Source: Pseudomonas sp. B21-028 (GTDB lineage Bacteria; Pseudomonadota; Gammaproteobacteria; Pseudomonadales; Pseudomonadaceae). From it: a stretch of 64,000 bases of DNA. Position numbers and translations under genes: made by a program. Below are positions 8,391 to 15,600 of the stretch, piece by piece. The notes under the pieces are model-generated. The model searched no databases and had not been told where the DNA came from. It saw nothing but the letters and a program-made list of their open reading frames with translations. Location of the stretch: contig NZ_CP087184.1 of the NCBI RefSeq assembly GCF_024749045.1, positions 4,464,001 through 4,528,000 of the forward strand, in the 5' to 3' direction. How positions within the stretch are numbered: position 1 is the first letter of the stretch; each line of letters opens with the position of its first letter.

Positions 8391-9359
8391 ATGAACCTGC
8401 AAGACCTGTTCAGCGTTGCCAACCTCACCGCCGCCGTGAACAAGCTCCCAGCCATCCCCGGCAAAGTCGGCGTCATGGGGCTGTTCGACGAGAAAGGCGT
8501 CACCAGCACCGCCGTCGTCATTGATGAGCGCGAAGGCCGCCTAGTGCTGGTGCCCAATACGTCCCGCAACGACGACCCGACGCCGCTCGAAGGCCGCAAA
8601 CGTAAACGTCGCACCTTCGAAACCCTGCACCTGCCGGTCAGCAGCTCAATCCTGCCCAGCCAATTGCAAGGCATCGCCGCGTTCGGCCAGGAAAGCGCCA
8701 CCGCGCCCGTCGTCACCGTCGTCAACGACCACCTGCAGGAGCTGAAAAACAGCGTCGAAGCCATCCGCGAATTCCAGCGCGTTGGCGCATTGCGCGGCCA
8801 ACTGCTGGATGCCGACGGCTCGGTGTTGTTCGACCTGTTTGATGAATTCGACGTCAAGCAGAAGAGGGTCACCGTGCCCCTCAGCAAGCCCGAGACCAAC
8901 GTGCGCAAAGCCTGCCTCGACGCCAAACGCCACGCAGAATCCGAACTAGGCGGCGTGATGGTCACCGGCTTTCGTGCCTTGTGTGGGCCAGACTGGTTTG
9001 ACGCGCTCACCGACCACGCCAAGGTCAAAGAAGCGTTCGCCCATTATCAAGCGGCCCAAGATCGTCTCGGCGGTGACCTGCGTTCGGGCTTCACCTTTGG
9101 CGGCATCGAATACGTCGAGTACGACGTCACCGTCAGCGGCCAGCGCTTCATCCCGGCCGACGTCGCCCAGGTCTTCCCGGTCGCCCGCGGCGTGTTCCGT
9201 TTGTTCAACGCCCCGGCCAACTACAACGAAACCGTCAACACCCTGGGCCAACCGTTCTACAGCAAGGCCGAGCCACGCAAGATGGGCAAAGGCTGGGACC
9301 TGGAAGCCCAGGCCAACCCTTTGGCCATGTGTTTGTTCCCGAAGCCCTCGTTGAACTGA
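8391..9359 (+). CDS. Phage major capsid protein E
   Basis: The 322-residue product matches the major capsid protein E (HK97-fold) family: N-terminal arm with DLFSVANLTAAVNKLP, a basic loop GRKRKRRTFETLHLP, a central YVEYDV strand region and a C-terminal FLFPKPSL-like end (CLFPKPSLN). It forms the icosahedral head. It appears full length and follows AACCGGAG. The protease-decoration-capsid trio is intact, but portal and terminase upstream and the neck and tail genes downstream are absent. Confidence 0.87.
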   Translation: MNLQDLFSVANLTAAVNKLPAIPGKVGVMGLFDEKGVTSTAVVIDEREGRLVLVPNTSRNDDPTPLEGRKRKRRTFETLHLPVSSSILPSQLQGIAAFGQESATAPVVTVVNDHLQELKNSVEAIREFQRVGALRGQLLDADGSVLFDLFDEFDVKQKRVTVPLSKPETNVRKACLDAKRHAESELGGVMVTGFRALCGPDWFDALTDHAKVKEAFAHYQAAQDRLGGDLRSGFTFGGIEYVEYDVTVSGQRFIPADVAQVFPVARGVFRLFNAPANYNETVNTLGQPFYSKAEPRKMGKGWDLEAQANPLAMCLFPKPSLN

Positions 9360-9372
9360 AGGCGGGTTGATC

Positions 9373-9456
9373 ATGCGCTATTGCACCCGCGCCGACCTCG
9401 GCAACTATCAGGCAAATGCAACAAAGCGCTTCGCCCAAGGCGATAGCAGTCATTGA
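9373..9456 (+). pseudogene. Truncated phage gp36-like (DUF1320) gene
   Basis: Fourteen bases after the capsid gene an ATG begins MRYCTRADL, the usual first residues of DUF1320 (Mu gp36-type) neck proteins, normally ~140 residues. After Leu9 the sequence loses family character and stops at codon 28. The junction is therefore at about 9398-9402, marking where a deletion removed the rest of the phage. Confidence 0.65.
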
Positions 9457-9562
9457 GAAGCTGGCCAGAGCCGCGGCGAAGGGAAGGCTCAGAGAGTCGG
9501 ACTTGGTGCTCTTGGAGGACATCGCAGGCCTGCTAGAGAAGGCTAACGCCGAAAAACCTTGA
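9416..9562 (+). CDS. Small 48-codon ORF at the deletion junction
   Basis: ATG 9416 opens a 48-codon frame (MQQSASPKAIAVIEKLARAA...) ending at TGA 9560. The sequence is helical and charged (RESDLVLLEDIAGLLEKAN). It may be a small intact gene or the C-terminus of a phage gene joined to the capsid module by the deletion. The ribosome binding site is weak (AGG). I do not recognise the product. The bidirectional hairpin just beyond it fits a real gene end. Confidence 0.45.
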   Translation: MQQSASPKAIAVIEKLARAAAKGRLRESDLVLLEDIAGLLEKANAEKP

Positions 9563-9574
9563 GCCCAGATGCAA

Positions 9575-9599
9575 AAAGCCCGGCGCTAGGCCGGGCTTT
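9575..9599. terminator. Bidirectional hairpin terminator
   Basis: AAAGCCCGGC and GCCGGGCTTT form a perfect 10-bp stem with a 5-base loop. The A-run at 9573-9577 gives a U-tract on the minus strand, suited to ending the zeta-toxin operon; it may also serve the plus-strand ORF. Confidence 0.75.
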
Positions 9600-9615
9600 G
9601 GAGATGGAGACAGAA

Positions 9616-9810
9616 TTATTTACATTTTGCAGCCATAAACTCGCCAGATTTCGACGAGCGGATCACATCCTTCTGCTCATCAATGGCCGCACGAGCCGCC
9701 ATATGATAAATCTCTCGCCTTTCTTCCGCGGACCCGTGGCGGAAAAATTCAGACATTGTCGACGAACCATGAGGCTTCGTCGAAGCGCCTGCTGCCTTTT
9801 CGCCTTTCAT
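9616..9810 (-). CDS. Small protein paired with zeta toxin
   Basis: The 64-residue product starts inside the end of the toxin gene (4-bp ATGA overlap at 9807-9810), so the two are translationally coupled. The C-terminal half, SEFFRHGSAEERREIYHMAA, is charged and helical. A small partner overlapping a zeta kinase is a plausible antitoxin, although in the classic epsilon-zeta and PezAT loci the antitoxin gene comes first. The antitoxin role is inference from position and size; I cannot name a family. Confidence 0.55.
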   Translation of the reverse strand: MKGEKAAGASTKPHGSSTMSEFFRHGSAEERREIYHMAARAAIDEQKDVIRSSKSGEFMAAKCK

Positions 9811-10538
9811 GGGAATACTCCGTTCAAAATACGTTCAAGCTCGTTGGGATCATAGGGCTGGTTGATAAACCCGTCAATTTCGTCAGCTGAAAGGTCAATG
9901 CCAATATCGCCGTTCGCGCCATCGTTGTCCTTGATGATCACATCCACCTGCAACGCATCCTGAAACTCACGCTTGAGAGTACAGACAGAGACCTTTGCAG
10001 CATAGAATTGTCTGACAAACTCAGGGCAAGGAATATTCCTTCCGTCTTTCCTTTCTCTCGCGAGAACAAACTCCCAGGCAAGCTCAGGACGCTGGTAGAC
10101 GTAGATTACTTGGGCAGACCTGTTCTCTTTATCAAGGGCCCGCGAGATATTTCGGCGCGCCACTTCGAGATTCGCAAGAGTCCCATCCAGCAGGAACGAT
10201 TGACGTTGCTGGTAAACCAAATCCAGGGTTCGCTCAACAATGGTCGTTACCCCGCGCTGGAAAAGACTGGAGTTTCGCCCCGTGTACTCAAGAAAATAAA
10301 CTCTAAAATCATCAGGATCGATCCGTAACGCCTTCGATCCACCGGCTTGCATCATTCCAATAAACGCCCGGGACACCTCAGTTTTCCCTGCGCCCGGCGA
10401 CCCAGCCATGAACACAGAGACTGGGTACTCATCGCTCGGATAGGTCTCCAAACAGGCCAGATCCCGGGCGATACGGGTTCGGTTTTGCTTTGCAAATACC
10501 GCAGCACGCTCAGAAATGGCTTGCTCTTCCTGCGTCAT
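9807..10538 (-). CDS. Zeta toxin family kinase
   Basis: This 243-residue protein has the zeta/PezT core. Walker A GSPGAGKT lies at residues 46-53; RIDPDDFR follows at 72-79, with the Asp and Arg expected to bind the sugar-nucleotide substrate; FLLDGTLAN lies at about 115-123. Zeta toxins phosphorylate UDP-N-acetylglucosamine at the 3' hydroxyl and block peptidoglycan synthesis. The key residues look present, so the enzyme may be active. It is transcribed with the overlapping 64-residue gene and ends at a strong terminator. It lies among phage debris, suggesting a maintenance or anti-phage cargo gene. Confidence 0.85.
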   Translation of the reverse strand: MTQEEQAISERAAVFAKQNRTRIARDLACLETYPSDEYPVSVFMAGSPGAGKTEVSRAFIGMMQAGGSKALRIDPDDFRVYFLEYTGRNSSLFQRGVTTIVERTLDLVYQQRQSFLLDGTLANLEVARRNISRALDKENRSAQVIYVYQRPELAWEFVLARERKDGRNIPCPEFVRQFYAAKVSVCTLKREFQDALQVDVIIKDNDGANGDIGIDLSADEIDGFINQPYDPNELERILNGVFP

Positions 10539-10586
10539 GAATTCATCCCTCTAATGGGCAGGACTTTAACACCCCTATCCTGCGAA

Positions 10587-10607
10587 AGCCCGGCGTATGG
10601 CCGGGCT
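10587..10607 (-). terminator. Hairpin after antirepressor fragment
   Basis: AGCCCGGC (10587-10594) pairs with GCCGGGCT (10600-10607). It lies 12 bp beyond the stop of the minus-strand antirepressor remnant and closely resembles the hairpin at 9575-9599. The U-tract is short (TTTCGC). Confidence 0.5.
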
Positions 10608-10618
10608 CTCTGCATTTG

Positions 10619-10837
10619 CTAGGTCAGCAAGTTCTCTTCCCTGCTCTGCCACATTGCCTGAAGCTTGGTCAGCCCCTTGCCTGTGATCAGCGTGGAGCAC
10701 ATTGGGACGATGCCGTCTATTGGATGCTCGAAGGTGCCGAACTTCACATCGAGTAGACCAGCCTCGATCTTCGCCTGGTACGGCTCTTTTGTTCTTGTTA
10801 CGACCATATGCCGGCCGGCGAGCGCCCGACCTTTCAC
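10619..10837 (-). pseudogene. Antirepressor C-terminal fragment
   Basis: The open frame encodes 72 residues. From about RHMVVTRTKEPYQAK to the end (ITGKGLTKLQAMW) it resembles the C-terminal domain of phage antirepressor (KilAC-type) proteins. The first ~9 residues are antisense to the integrase fragment and are not native, so the real breakpoint lies near 10800-10810. The N-terminal DNA-binding/BRO part is missing. Assignment is by memory of the C-terminal pattern, so moderate. Confidence 0.5.
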
Positions 10838-11005
10838 GAGATCCGAGCACTCGGTGCCTGGCTATACGAGCAGCAGGGTTTCGATCAGGAATACATCCAG
10901 GGATTGATGGGGCACGCGGACGTCAAGATGACCGAGCACTACCAGACAGGGCACGGCGAAGAGGCGGTGGTTTACATGAAGGTCAAAGCCGACCTGAAGG
11001 TGTAG
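10808..11005 (+). pseudogene. int: Phage tyrosine integrase, C-terminal fragment
   Basis: Only the last 65 residues of a tyrosine recombinase remain: HEIR (the HxxR box), LMGHADVKMTEHYQ with a second His and the Tyr nucleophile, and the tail YMKVKADLKV. The N-terminal arm-binding and core-binding domains and the first catalytic Arg are gone, so it cannot act. It ends 82 bp before the 79-bp tRNA-derived repeat, the standard position of an integrase beside its attachment site. It shows that a phage or island once used this tRNA-Val site. Confidence 0.85.
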
Positions 11006-11061
11006 TGCGGTGTTCGTTTGCCCAAAATATTCCCAAAGTTTGCCCAAGGGAAAAAGCAAAA

Positions 11062-11087
11062 AGGGGTTACCGTTTCCGGTAACCCCT
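11062..11087 (-). terminator. Terminator-like hairpin next to att copy 1
   Basis: AGGGGTTACCG and CGGTAACCCCT form a perfect 11-bp stem with a TTTC loop; A-rich sequence follows on the left, giving a U-tract on the minus strand. It occupies the same place as the terminator of the intact tRNA-Val at 13963-13988 but differs in sequence. Confidence 0.7.
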
Positions 11088-11165
11088 CTAGACCGCCCAG
11101 CAGAGCGGATTTTGTTTGGTAGGCGCGATTGGACTCGAACCAACGACCCCCACCATGTCAAGGTG
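11087..11165. repeat. Att site copy 1 (79-bp duplicate of tRNA-Val 3' part)
   Basis: This stretch is identical over 79 bp to 13988-14066. It holds the tRNA 3' portion from CCA through the anticodon stem and ~30 bp of downstream flank. After 11165 the match to the tRNA ends abruptly. This is a recombination scar of integration into tRNA-Val(GAC), next to the integrase fragment. Confidence 0.9.
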
Positions 11166-11363
11166 ACCACGAGACACGCATAAGCTCCTGATTCATTGGG
11201 GAAATAATAGTTTTTTGATCGTTCCAAAACTGGCGATACGCCCTATAAGAATCAATAACTTAGCGTTGTATATTCCTACAGTACTACCACCCTCCCCGGC
11301 GCTCTGCCAACCGAATATCCCTCCCAAACTGCTACCCTGTTTTCATCGAACAAGGAGTCGCCC

Positions 11364-11573
11364 ATACCCAACTCAGACCTGCTCCCCTCCCTGCTCTTCA
11401 AGATCAACGAGAACCAGCTCGCCCTGGAGGCTGCCATCTTGGAGCTATCCAACTGGGTCGAGGCGCGCGGCTCAGCTGATGTCGCCGACAATGCGCGCGG
11501 TGCCCTGGACACGATCGACAAGAACGAAGAGTTCATCAAGATGACCTTGGCGGTTCTGATGACGCCTGAATGA
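11364..11573 (+). pseudogene. Small phage-associated protein with ATA in the start position
   Basis: A 69-codon frame encodes PNSDLLPSLLFKINENQLAL... through to MTLAVLMTPE, a helical protein of a type I recall as common in Pseudomonas prophages. AAGGAG at 11352-11357 is six bases before codon ATA at 11364, exactly where ATG would be expected. The start codon is therefore probably mutated and the gene silent, although rare initiation at ATA cannot be excluded. The rest of the frame is intact. Function unknown. Confidence 0.6.
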
Positions 11574-11750
11574 CCGACTTCGGACGAAGTTACGCGTGAC
11601 AGCAGCACTGAATGATTATTCAGTGGCAAGCCAGACGAGGGCGGGCGGCGACAAGGTATTCCGATCAGGAATAAGCCCATGAAAATCATGAATTTTATTT
11701 ATTGCTGTGGATCTCGTAGCGTACCTCCTTCTGCATAAGGAGATGACCCT

Positions 11751-12383
11751 GTGAATAATTCCCGCCTGCGCTTGTACGTTGACTCTCAATTTTCCAGCCC
11801 CTATGCCATGTCGGCTTTCGTGGTACTCCGCGAAAAGGGCATCGAATTTGAAATGATCCCGCTAGACCTCGACGCATCCGAAAACCAGTCAGAAGACTAT
11901 GCCAGCCTCTCGCAGACCCAGCGGGTACCCACACTTGTGCACGGCGACTTCGCCTTATCTGAATCGTCGGCGATCACTGAGTACCTAGAAGACGTTTTCC
12001 CCCAGGCGCCGGTTTACCCACAAGATCCGATGCAGCATGCAAAGGCACGACAAGTACAGGCATGGGTGCGAAGTGACCTGCTGCCCATTCGGCAGGAACG
12101 ATCCACATTGGTTGTGTTTTATGGACTCAAATCAACCCCCTTGTCGCCAGCTGCCGAGTCGGCAGCGCGCAAGCTGTTCGGTGCCGCACAAACGCTACTG
12201 GCCGACAACCCCGAGTACCTGTTTGGCCAATGGTCGATCGCCGATGTGGATCTGGCCTTGATGCTCAACCGGCTGATACTCAATGGTGACTCCGTACCAC
12301 CCGCGCTGGTGGAGTACGCGCAGCGCCAATGGCAACGACCAACCGTACAAGAGTGGGTCAAATTGCAACGTCCTCCGATGTAG
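11751..12383 (+). CDS. yfcF: YfcF-like glutathione S-transferase
   Basis: The 210-residue product starts MNNSRLRLYVDSQFSSPYAM, typical of YfcF-type glutathione transferases. The thioredoxin-like N-domain (about 6-80) contains RVPTLVHGDFALSESSAI, the cis-Pro and the Glu-Ser glutathione-binding motif. The all-helical C-domain (about 95-205) contains FGQWSIADVDLAL. YfcF has glutathione-dependent peroxidase activity and protects from oxidants in E. coli. The gene stands alone within the small att-bounded element, so it is probably cargo. GTG at 11748 just upstream is an alternative start. Confidence 0.82.
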   Translation: MNNSRLRLYVDSQFSSPYAMSAFVVLREKGIEFEMIPLDLDASENQSEDYASLSQTQRVPTLVHGDFALSESSAITEYLEDVFPQAPVYPQDPMQHAKARQVQAWVRSDLLPIRQERSTLVVFYGLKSTPLSPAAESAARKLFGAAQTLLADNPEYLFGQWSIADVDLALMLNRLILNGDSVPPALVEYAQRQWQRPTVQEWVKLQRPPM

Positions 12384-12401
12384 TCGGCGCACGTATCATT
12401 T

Positions 12402-12776
12402 TATGGAGAGCGGCTTATTTTTAGAGAGAGGGTTTCGGGCTCGTTCAGAAACTCTGGAAATGTACGAACAATCCTACTTGATGCTGGATAACGAGGTCCA
12501 GGAGCTGACCGCTCAGCTACGCAAAGCCCGGCAGGACATCTTCGGTTTGGTCGAAATGCACGCCGCCGAGGCCAAGGAATGCGCCAAGCTCGCGCTAAAC
12601 TGAAGCAGGTGAAGTGGGATCGGAATTCAGAGCAACTGGAATACGTGAAGCTGATGAACAGGACCAACAATGAACTCGGTGGGCAAGACAAATTGATAGC
12701 CGACCTGTACCAGCGCCTGAAGGTGTATGAGGGCGATAGCCTTCCCGATGTGAGAACCGGCAAGAATCGGAACTGA
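12402..12776 (+). pseudogene. Frameshifted helical protein
   Basis: A frame from ATG 12402 (or 12459, MYEQSYLMLDNEVQEL) runs to a stop at 12601 after AAEAKECAKLALN. The overlapping frame from 12579 continues MRQARAKLKQVKWDRNSEQL to 12776. Adding one A at GAATG (about 12576-12580) joins them as AAEAKE-MRQARAKLKQ, a continuous coiled-coil-like helix. I therefore read one ~125-residue gene broken by a one-base deletion. It lies 16 bp before the SRAP gene. Family not recognised. Confidence 0.55.
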
Positions 12777-12792
12777 GCAGCCAGGGGGCGCT

Positions 12793-13059
12793 ATGTGCGG
12801 ACGACTATCCCAATACACCGGCATCCATGACTTCGTGGCTGCGCTGAGCATGCCCAACGCCATGGTCAGCACCGTGGGCGATCAACTGGAGCGGTACAAC
12901 GCCGCTCCATCGCAACAGCTCGCCCTCTTCCATCAGGAAGGCGACAGCTTGCACGCCGACCTGGTCCGTTGGGGCTGGCGGCCGCACTGGGCCAAGGACC
13001 GAGCAGCCCCAATCAATGCCCGGGTCGAGAAAGTCGCCCACGGCCCCCTCTACCGGTAA
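12793..13059 (+). pseudogene. Truncated SRAP (HMCES/YedK) peptidase
   Basis: The frame opens with MCGRLSQYTG; Cys2 is the residue that forms a thiazolidine crosslink to abasic sites in the SOS-associated SRAP family. RYNAAPSQQ and the PHWAKD/APINARVEK segments follow in family order. Full-length proteins have ~200-230 residues; this one stops at 88, soon after INARVEKVAHGPLYR, losing the later catalytic residues. The break is at GGTAAAAAGGTAAAAAGGGGACAG, where a GGGGACAGATTTATTT motif begins that I associate with mobile elements. Likely non-functional. Confidence 0.75.
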
Positions 13060-13186
13060 AAAGGTAAAAAGGGGACAGATTTATTTCCACCTAGGATTTG
13101 GCTCACTTCCTATCAGCTCGTCATAATCGTTGTCTGTCCTAGTTTTCCCGGTTCTCTTCCCTCTGCCAGCACGCCATTCACTCGTC

Positions 13187-13432
13187 CTATTCATCGCTAT
13201 CCGACGAGATAATCCCACTGCCACCGTCAACAAATGACTGACAACCCTCATCGAATGACGGAGACCCCGTGTCACAGGCCCCCTCATCATCGATTCCATT
13301 TTCTTCCGCCCACTCATACCCCGCTTGATGCCCTGAGCAGTCATCGGTGCATCCATAGCCGTCAAACGTATCCGCAGAAGCTGTTGCGCTTAATACCGAT
13401 GCCAGCAATGTCAATGCAGACAGCATTTTCAT
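13187..13432 (-). CDS. Small secreted acidic, Cys-rich protein
   Basis: The 81-residue product has a clear Sec signal (MKMLSALTLLASVLSATASA, cut after ASA) and a ~60-residue mature part rich in Gly, Asp, Glu and Cys (DGYGCTDDCSGHQAGYEWA, then ACDTG and EGCQSF). Two or more disulfides are likely. It resembles small periplasmic proteins found in many pseudomonads, function unknown to me. It lies downstream of the next minus-strand gene. Confidence 0.7.
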   Translation of the reverse strand: MKMLSALTLLASVLSATASADTFDGYGCTDDCSGHQAGYEWAEENGIDDEGACDTGSPSFDEGCQSFVDGGSGIISSDSDE

Positions 13433-13500
13433 GGAAGCCTCCTATGAGACAGACGGGGGATGTACTCCTGAAAACAAAGCGTCTAACAGGGAATCATTGC

Positions 13501-13806
13501 TCAATATTCACTAAGAGCTTTTTCTGCCTCAATATCCTGATCAGCACAGGCTTTAACCATCGCGAATCCGTATGTGCGCATTTGCTTCATGCAGCGCGCT
13601 ACCGTCGGCTTGTACTTTTCAGGAATTTTATTGACGGCAGCTAAAGCATCCAGATCCTGGTCAACGCAAGCCTTCACCATTGCAGCCCCATACGTCCCCA
13701 TCTGTGACTTGCATCGATCGATGATCTCCTTTTTCACATCGGTATCTGCGTACGCCACTGCCGAAAATGAAGCCGCCATACCAACCAACATAATGATCCC
13801 GCGCAT
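13501..13806 (-). CDS. Small secreted protein with internal duplication
   Basis: From ATG 13806 the product has 101 residues: a signal peptide ending AVAYA, then a mature part with two copies of one unit, RCKSQMGTYGAAMVKACVDQD and RCMKQMRTYGFAMVKACADQD, 35-45 residues apart. Each repeat has two Cys, so an intra-repeat disulfide is likely. Alternative starts at 13824 or 13791 are possible because no ribosome binding site is decisive. I do not know the function. The gene lies inside the att-bounded element. Confidence 0.68.
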   Translation of the reverse strand: MRGIIMLVGMAASFSAVAYADTDVKKEIIDRCKSQMGTYGAAMVKACVDQDLDALAAVNKIPEKYKPTVARCMKQMRTYGFAMVKACADQDIEAEKALSEY

Positions 13807-13962
13807 ATCCCTATACTCACTCATACCTGAAGAAATAAGGCACAACGCTATTACGGCCCGGCCATTTTGTCTATGCATCAGGAAGAAGGGGGAGAGTTTT
13901 TGAGATTGTCGCGTCGATGGAGCCATGGGATGGGATCGTTCTGCAAATTGCAGACAACAAAA

Positions 13963-13988
13963 AAGGGCCCACCTTTCGGTGAGCCCTT
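13963..13988 (-). terminator. Terminator of tRNA-Val(GAC)
   Basis: On the minus strand AAGGGCTCACC-GAAA-GGTGGGCCCTT forms an 11-bp stem (one U-G pair) followed by a T-run. It lies 30 bp beyond the tRNA 3' end. Confidence 0.8.
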
Positions 13989-14066
13989 CTAGACCGCCCA
14001 GCAGAGCGGATTTTGTTTGGTAGGCGCGATTGGACTCGAACCAACGACCCCCACCATGTCAAGGTG
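13988..14066. repeat. Att site copy 2 (within tRNA-Val)
   Basis: It is identical over 79 bp to 11087-11165 and covers the tRNA from the anticodon stem to CCA plus flank. Together the two copies bound a 2.8-kb element. Confidence 0.9.
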
Positions 14067-14094
14067 GTGCTCTAACCAACTGAGCTACGTGCCT
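14018..14094 (-). tRNA. tRNA-Val (anticodon GAC)
   Basis: The 77-nt cloverleaf includes an encoded CCA (14018-14020), anticodon GAC (14058-14060 complement), TTCGAGTCC T-loop and a D-arm AGCTCAGTTGGTTAGAGC. The acceptor stem AGGCACG/CGCGCCT pairs except for A5-C68. It is the integration target of the elements to its left. The mismatch could be a relic of the exchanged 3' half. Confidence 0.93.
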
Positions 14095-14277
14095 GCTGTG
14101 AGGCGGCATTCTACGGAATTCCGAAGGGGTGTCAACACCTTTTTTTCACCTAACCCTATGAATATGCAAAATATTTAATTTCCCCCATGGGACGAAGATT
14201 TTGAGGTGGCTGGCGGCCGATTTTTATCTCGGGTAGGATCTGCGCACTCGTAAAAAATATAAAACAGAGGTTGCAGA

Positions 14278-15561
14278 ATGGCGAACACACCTTATCCAGC
14301 GTCCTATTACGCCGCGTCGGCCAACCCGGTGCCGCCCCGCCCGGCCCTGCAGGATGACATCGAGACTGATGTGTGCGTGATCGGCGCAGGCTATACCGGC
14401 CTGTCTTCTGCCCTGTTTTTGCTGGAAAACGGTTTCAAGGTCACGATTCTCGAGGCCGCCAAGGTGGGGTTTGGCGCGTCGGGTCGTAATGGCGGGCAGA
14501 TCGTCAACAGCTATAGCCGCGACATCGATGTGATCGAGCGCAGTGTCGGCCCGCAGCAGGCGCAGTTGCTGGGCAAGATGGCATTCGAGGGTGGGCGGAT
14601 CATTCGGGAGCGGGTGGCGAAGTATCAGATTCAGTGCGATCTGAAGGACGGCGGTGTATTTGCCGCCCTCACGGCTAAACAGATGGGCCATCTGGAGTCG
14701 CAGAAGCGTTTATGGGAGCGCTTCGGCCATACCCAGCTGGAGCTGCTGGATCAGCGTCGTATTCGCGAGGTGGTGGCGTGCGATCAGTATATCGGCGGCA
14801 TGCTGGACATGAGCGGCGGGCATATCCATCCGCTCAATCTGGCCTTGGGTGAGGCGGCGGCCGTGGAGTCCCTGGGTGGGGTGATTCATGAGCAGTCGCC
14901 GGCGGTGCGCATCGAGCGCGGTGCCAGCCCGGTGGTGCATACGCCGCAGGGCAAGGTCAGGGCCAAGTTCATTATCGTGGCCGGCAATGCCTATCTGGGC
15001 AACCTGGTGCCGGAGCTGGCGGCCAAGTCCATGCCTTGCGGCACGCAGGTGATCACGACCGAGCCGTTGGGAGACGAGTTGGCCCACAGCCTGTTGCCCC
15101 AGGATTATTGCGTCGAGGACTGCAATTACCTGCTCGACTACTACCGGCTGACGGGCGACAAGCGCCTGATCTTCGGCGGTGGCGTGGTGTATGGCGCGAG
15201 GGATCCGGCGAACATCGAAGCGATCATCCGGCCGAAGATGCTCAAGGCGTTCCCGCAGCTCAAGAATGTGAAGATCGACTACGCCTGGACCGGAAACTTC
15301 CTGCTGACATTGTCGCGTCTTCCGCAGGTCGGACGGCTGGGGGATAACATCTACTACTCCCAGGGCTGCAGCGGCCATGGCGTGACTTATACGCATCTGG
15401 CGGGCAAGGTGTTGGCCGAGGCGCTGCGTGGCCAGGCCGAGCGTTTCGATGCGTTTGCCGACCTGCCCCACTACCCTTTCCCTGGCGGCCAGCTACTGCG
15501 CACGCCATTCGCGGCGTTGGGCGCGTGGTATTACGGGTTGCGGGACAAGCTGGGGGTGTGA
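14278..15561 (+). CDS. puuB: FAD-dependent oxidoreductase, PuuB-like
   Basis: The 427-residue protein belongs to the DAO-type amine oxidases. The N-terminal Rossmann motif VCVIGAGYTGLSSALFL (about 32-48) and GFGASGRNGGQIVNSYS (about 63-80) are characteristic of gamma-glutamylputrescine oxidases. A C-terminal FAD contact YSQGCSGHGVTYTHLAGKV (about 361-379) completes the domain. The likely reaction is oxidative deamination of gamma-glutamylated putrescine or a similar amine with H2O2 formation in the cytoplasm. AGAGG precedes ATG 14278. It stands alone between the tRNA and phzF, with no other puu gene nearby, so the exact amine is uncertain. Confidence 0.85.
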   Translation: MANTPYPASYYAASANPVPPRPALQDDIETDVCVIGAGYTGLSSALFLLENGFKVTILEAAKVGFGASGRNGGQIVNSYSRDIDVIERSVGPQQAQLLGKMAFEGGRIIRERVAKYQIQCDLKDGGVFAALTAKQMGHLESQKRLWERFGHTQLELLDQRRIREVVACDQYIGGMLDMSGGHIHPLNLALGEAAAVESLGGVIHEQSPAVRIERGASPVVHTPQGKVRAKFIIVAGNAYLGNLVPELAAKSMPCGTQVITTEPLGDELAHSLLPQDYCVEDCNYLLDYYRLTGDKRLIFGGGVVYGARDPANIEAIIRPKMLKAFPQLKNVKIDYAWTGNFLLTLSRLPQVGRLGDNIYYSQGCSGHGVTYTHLAGKVLAEALRGQAERFDAFADLPHYPFPGGQLLRTPFAALGAWYYGLRDKLGV

Positions 15562-15600
15562 AACCCGCATTCGGTGGCCCCATGTGATGGGTGGGGCCAC

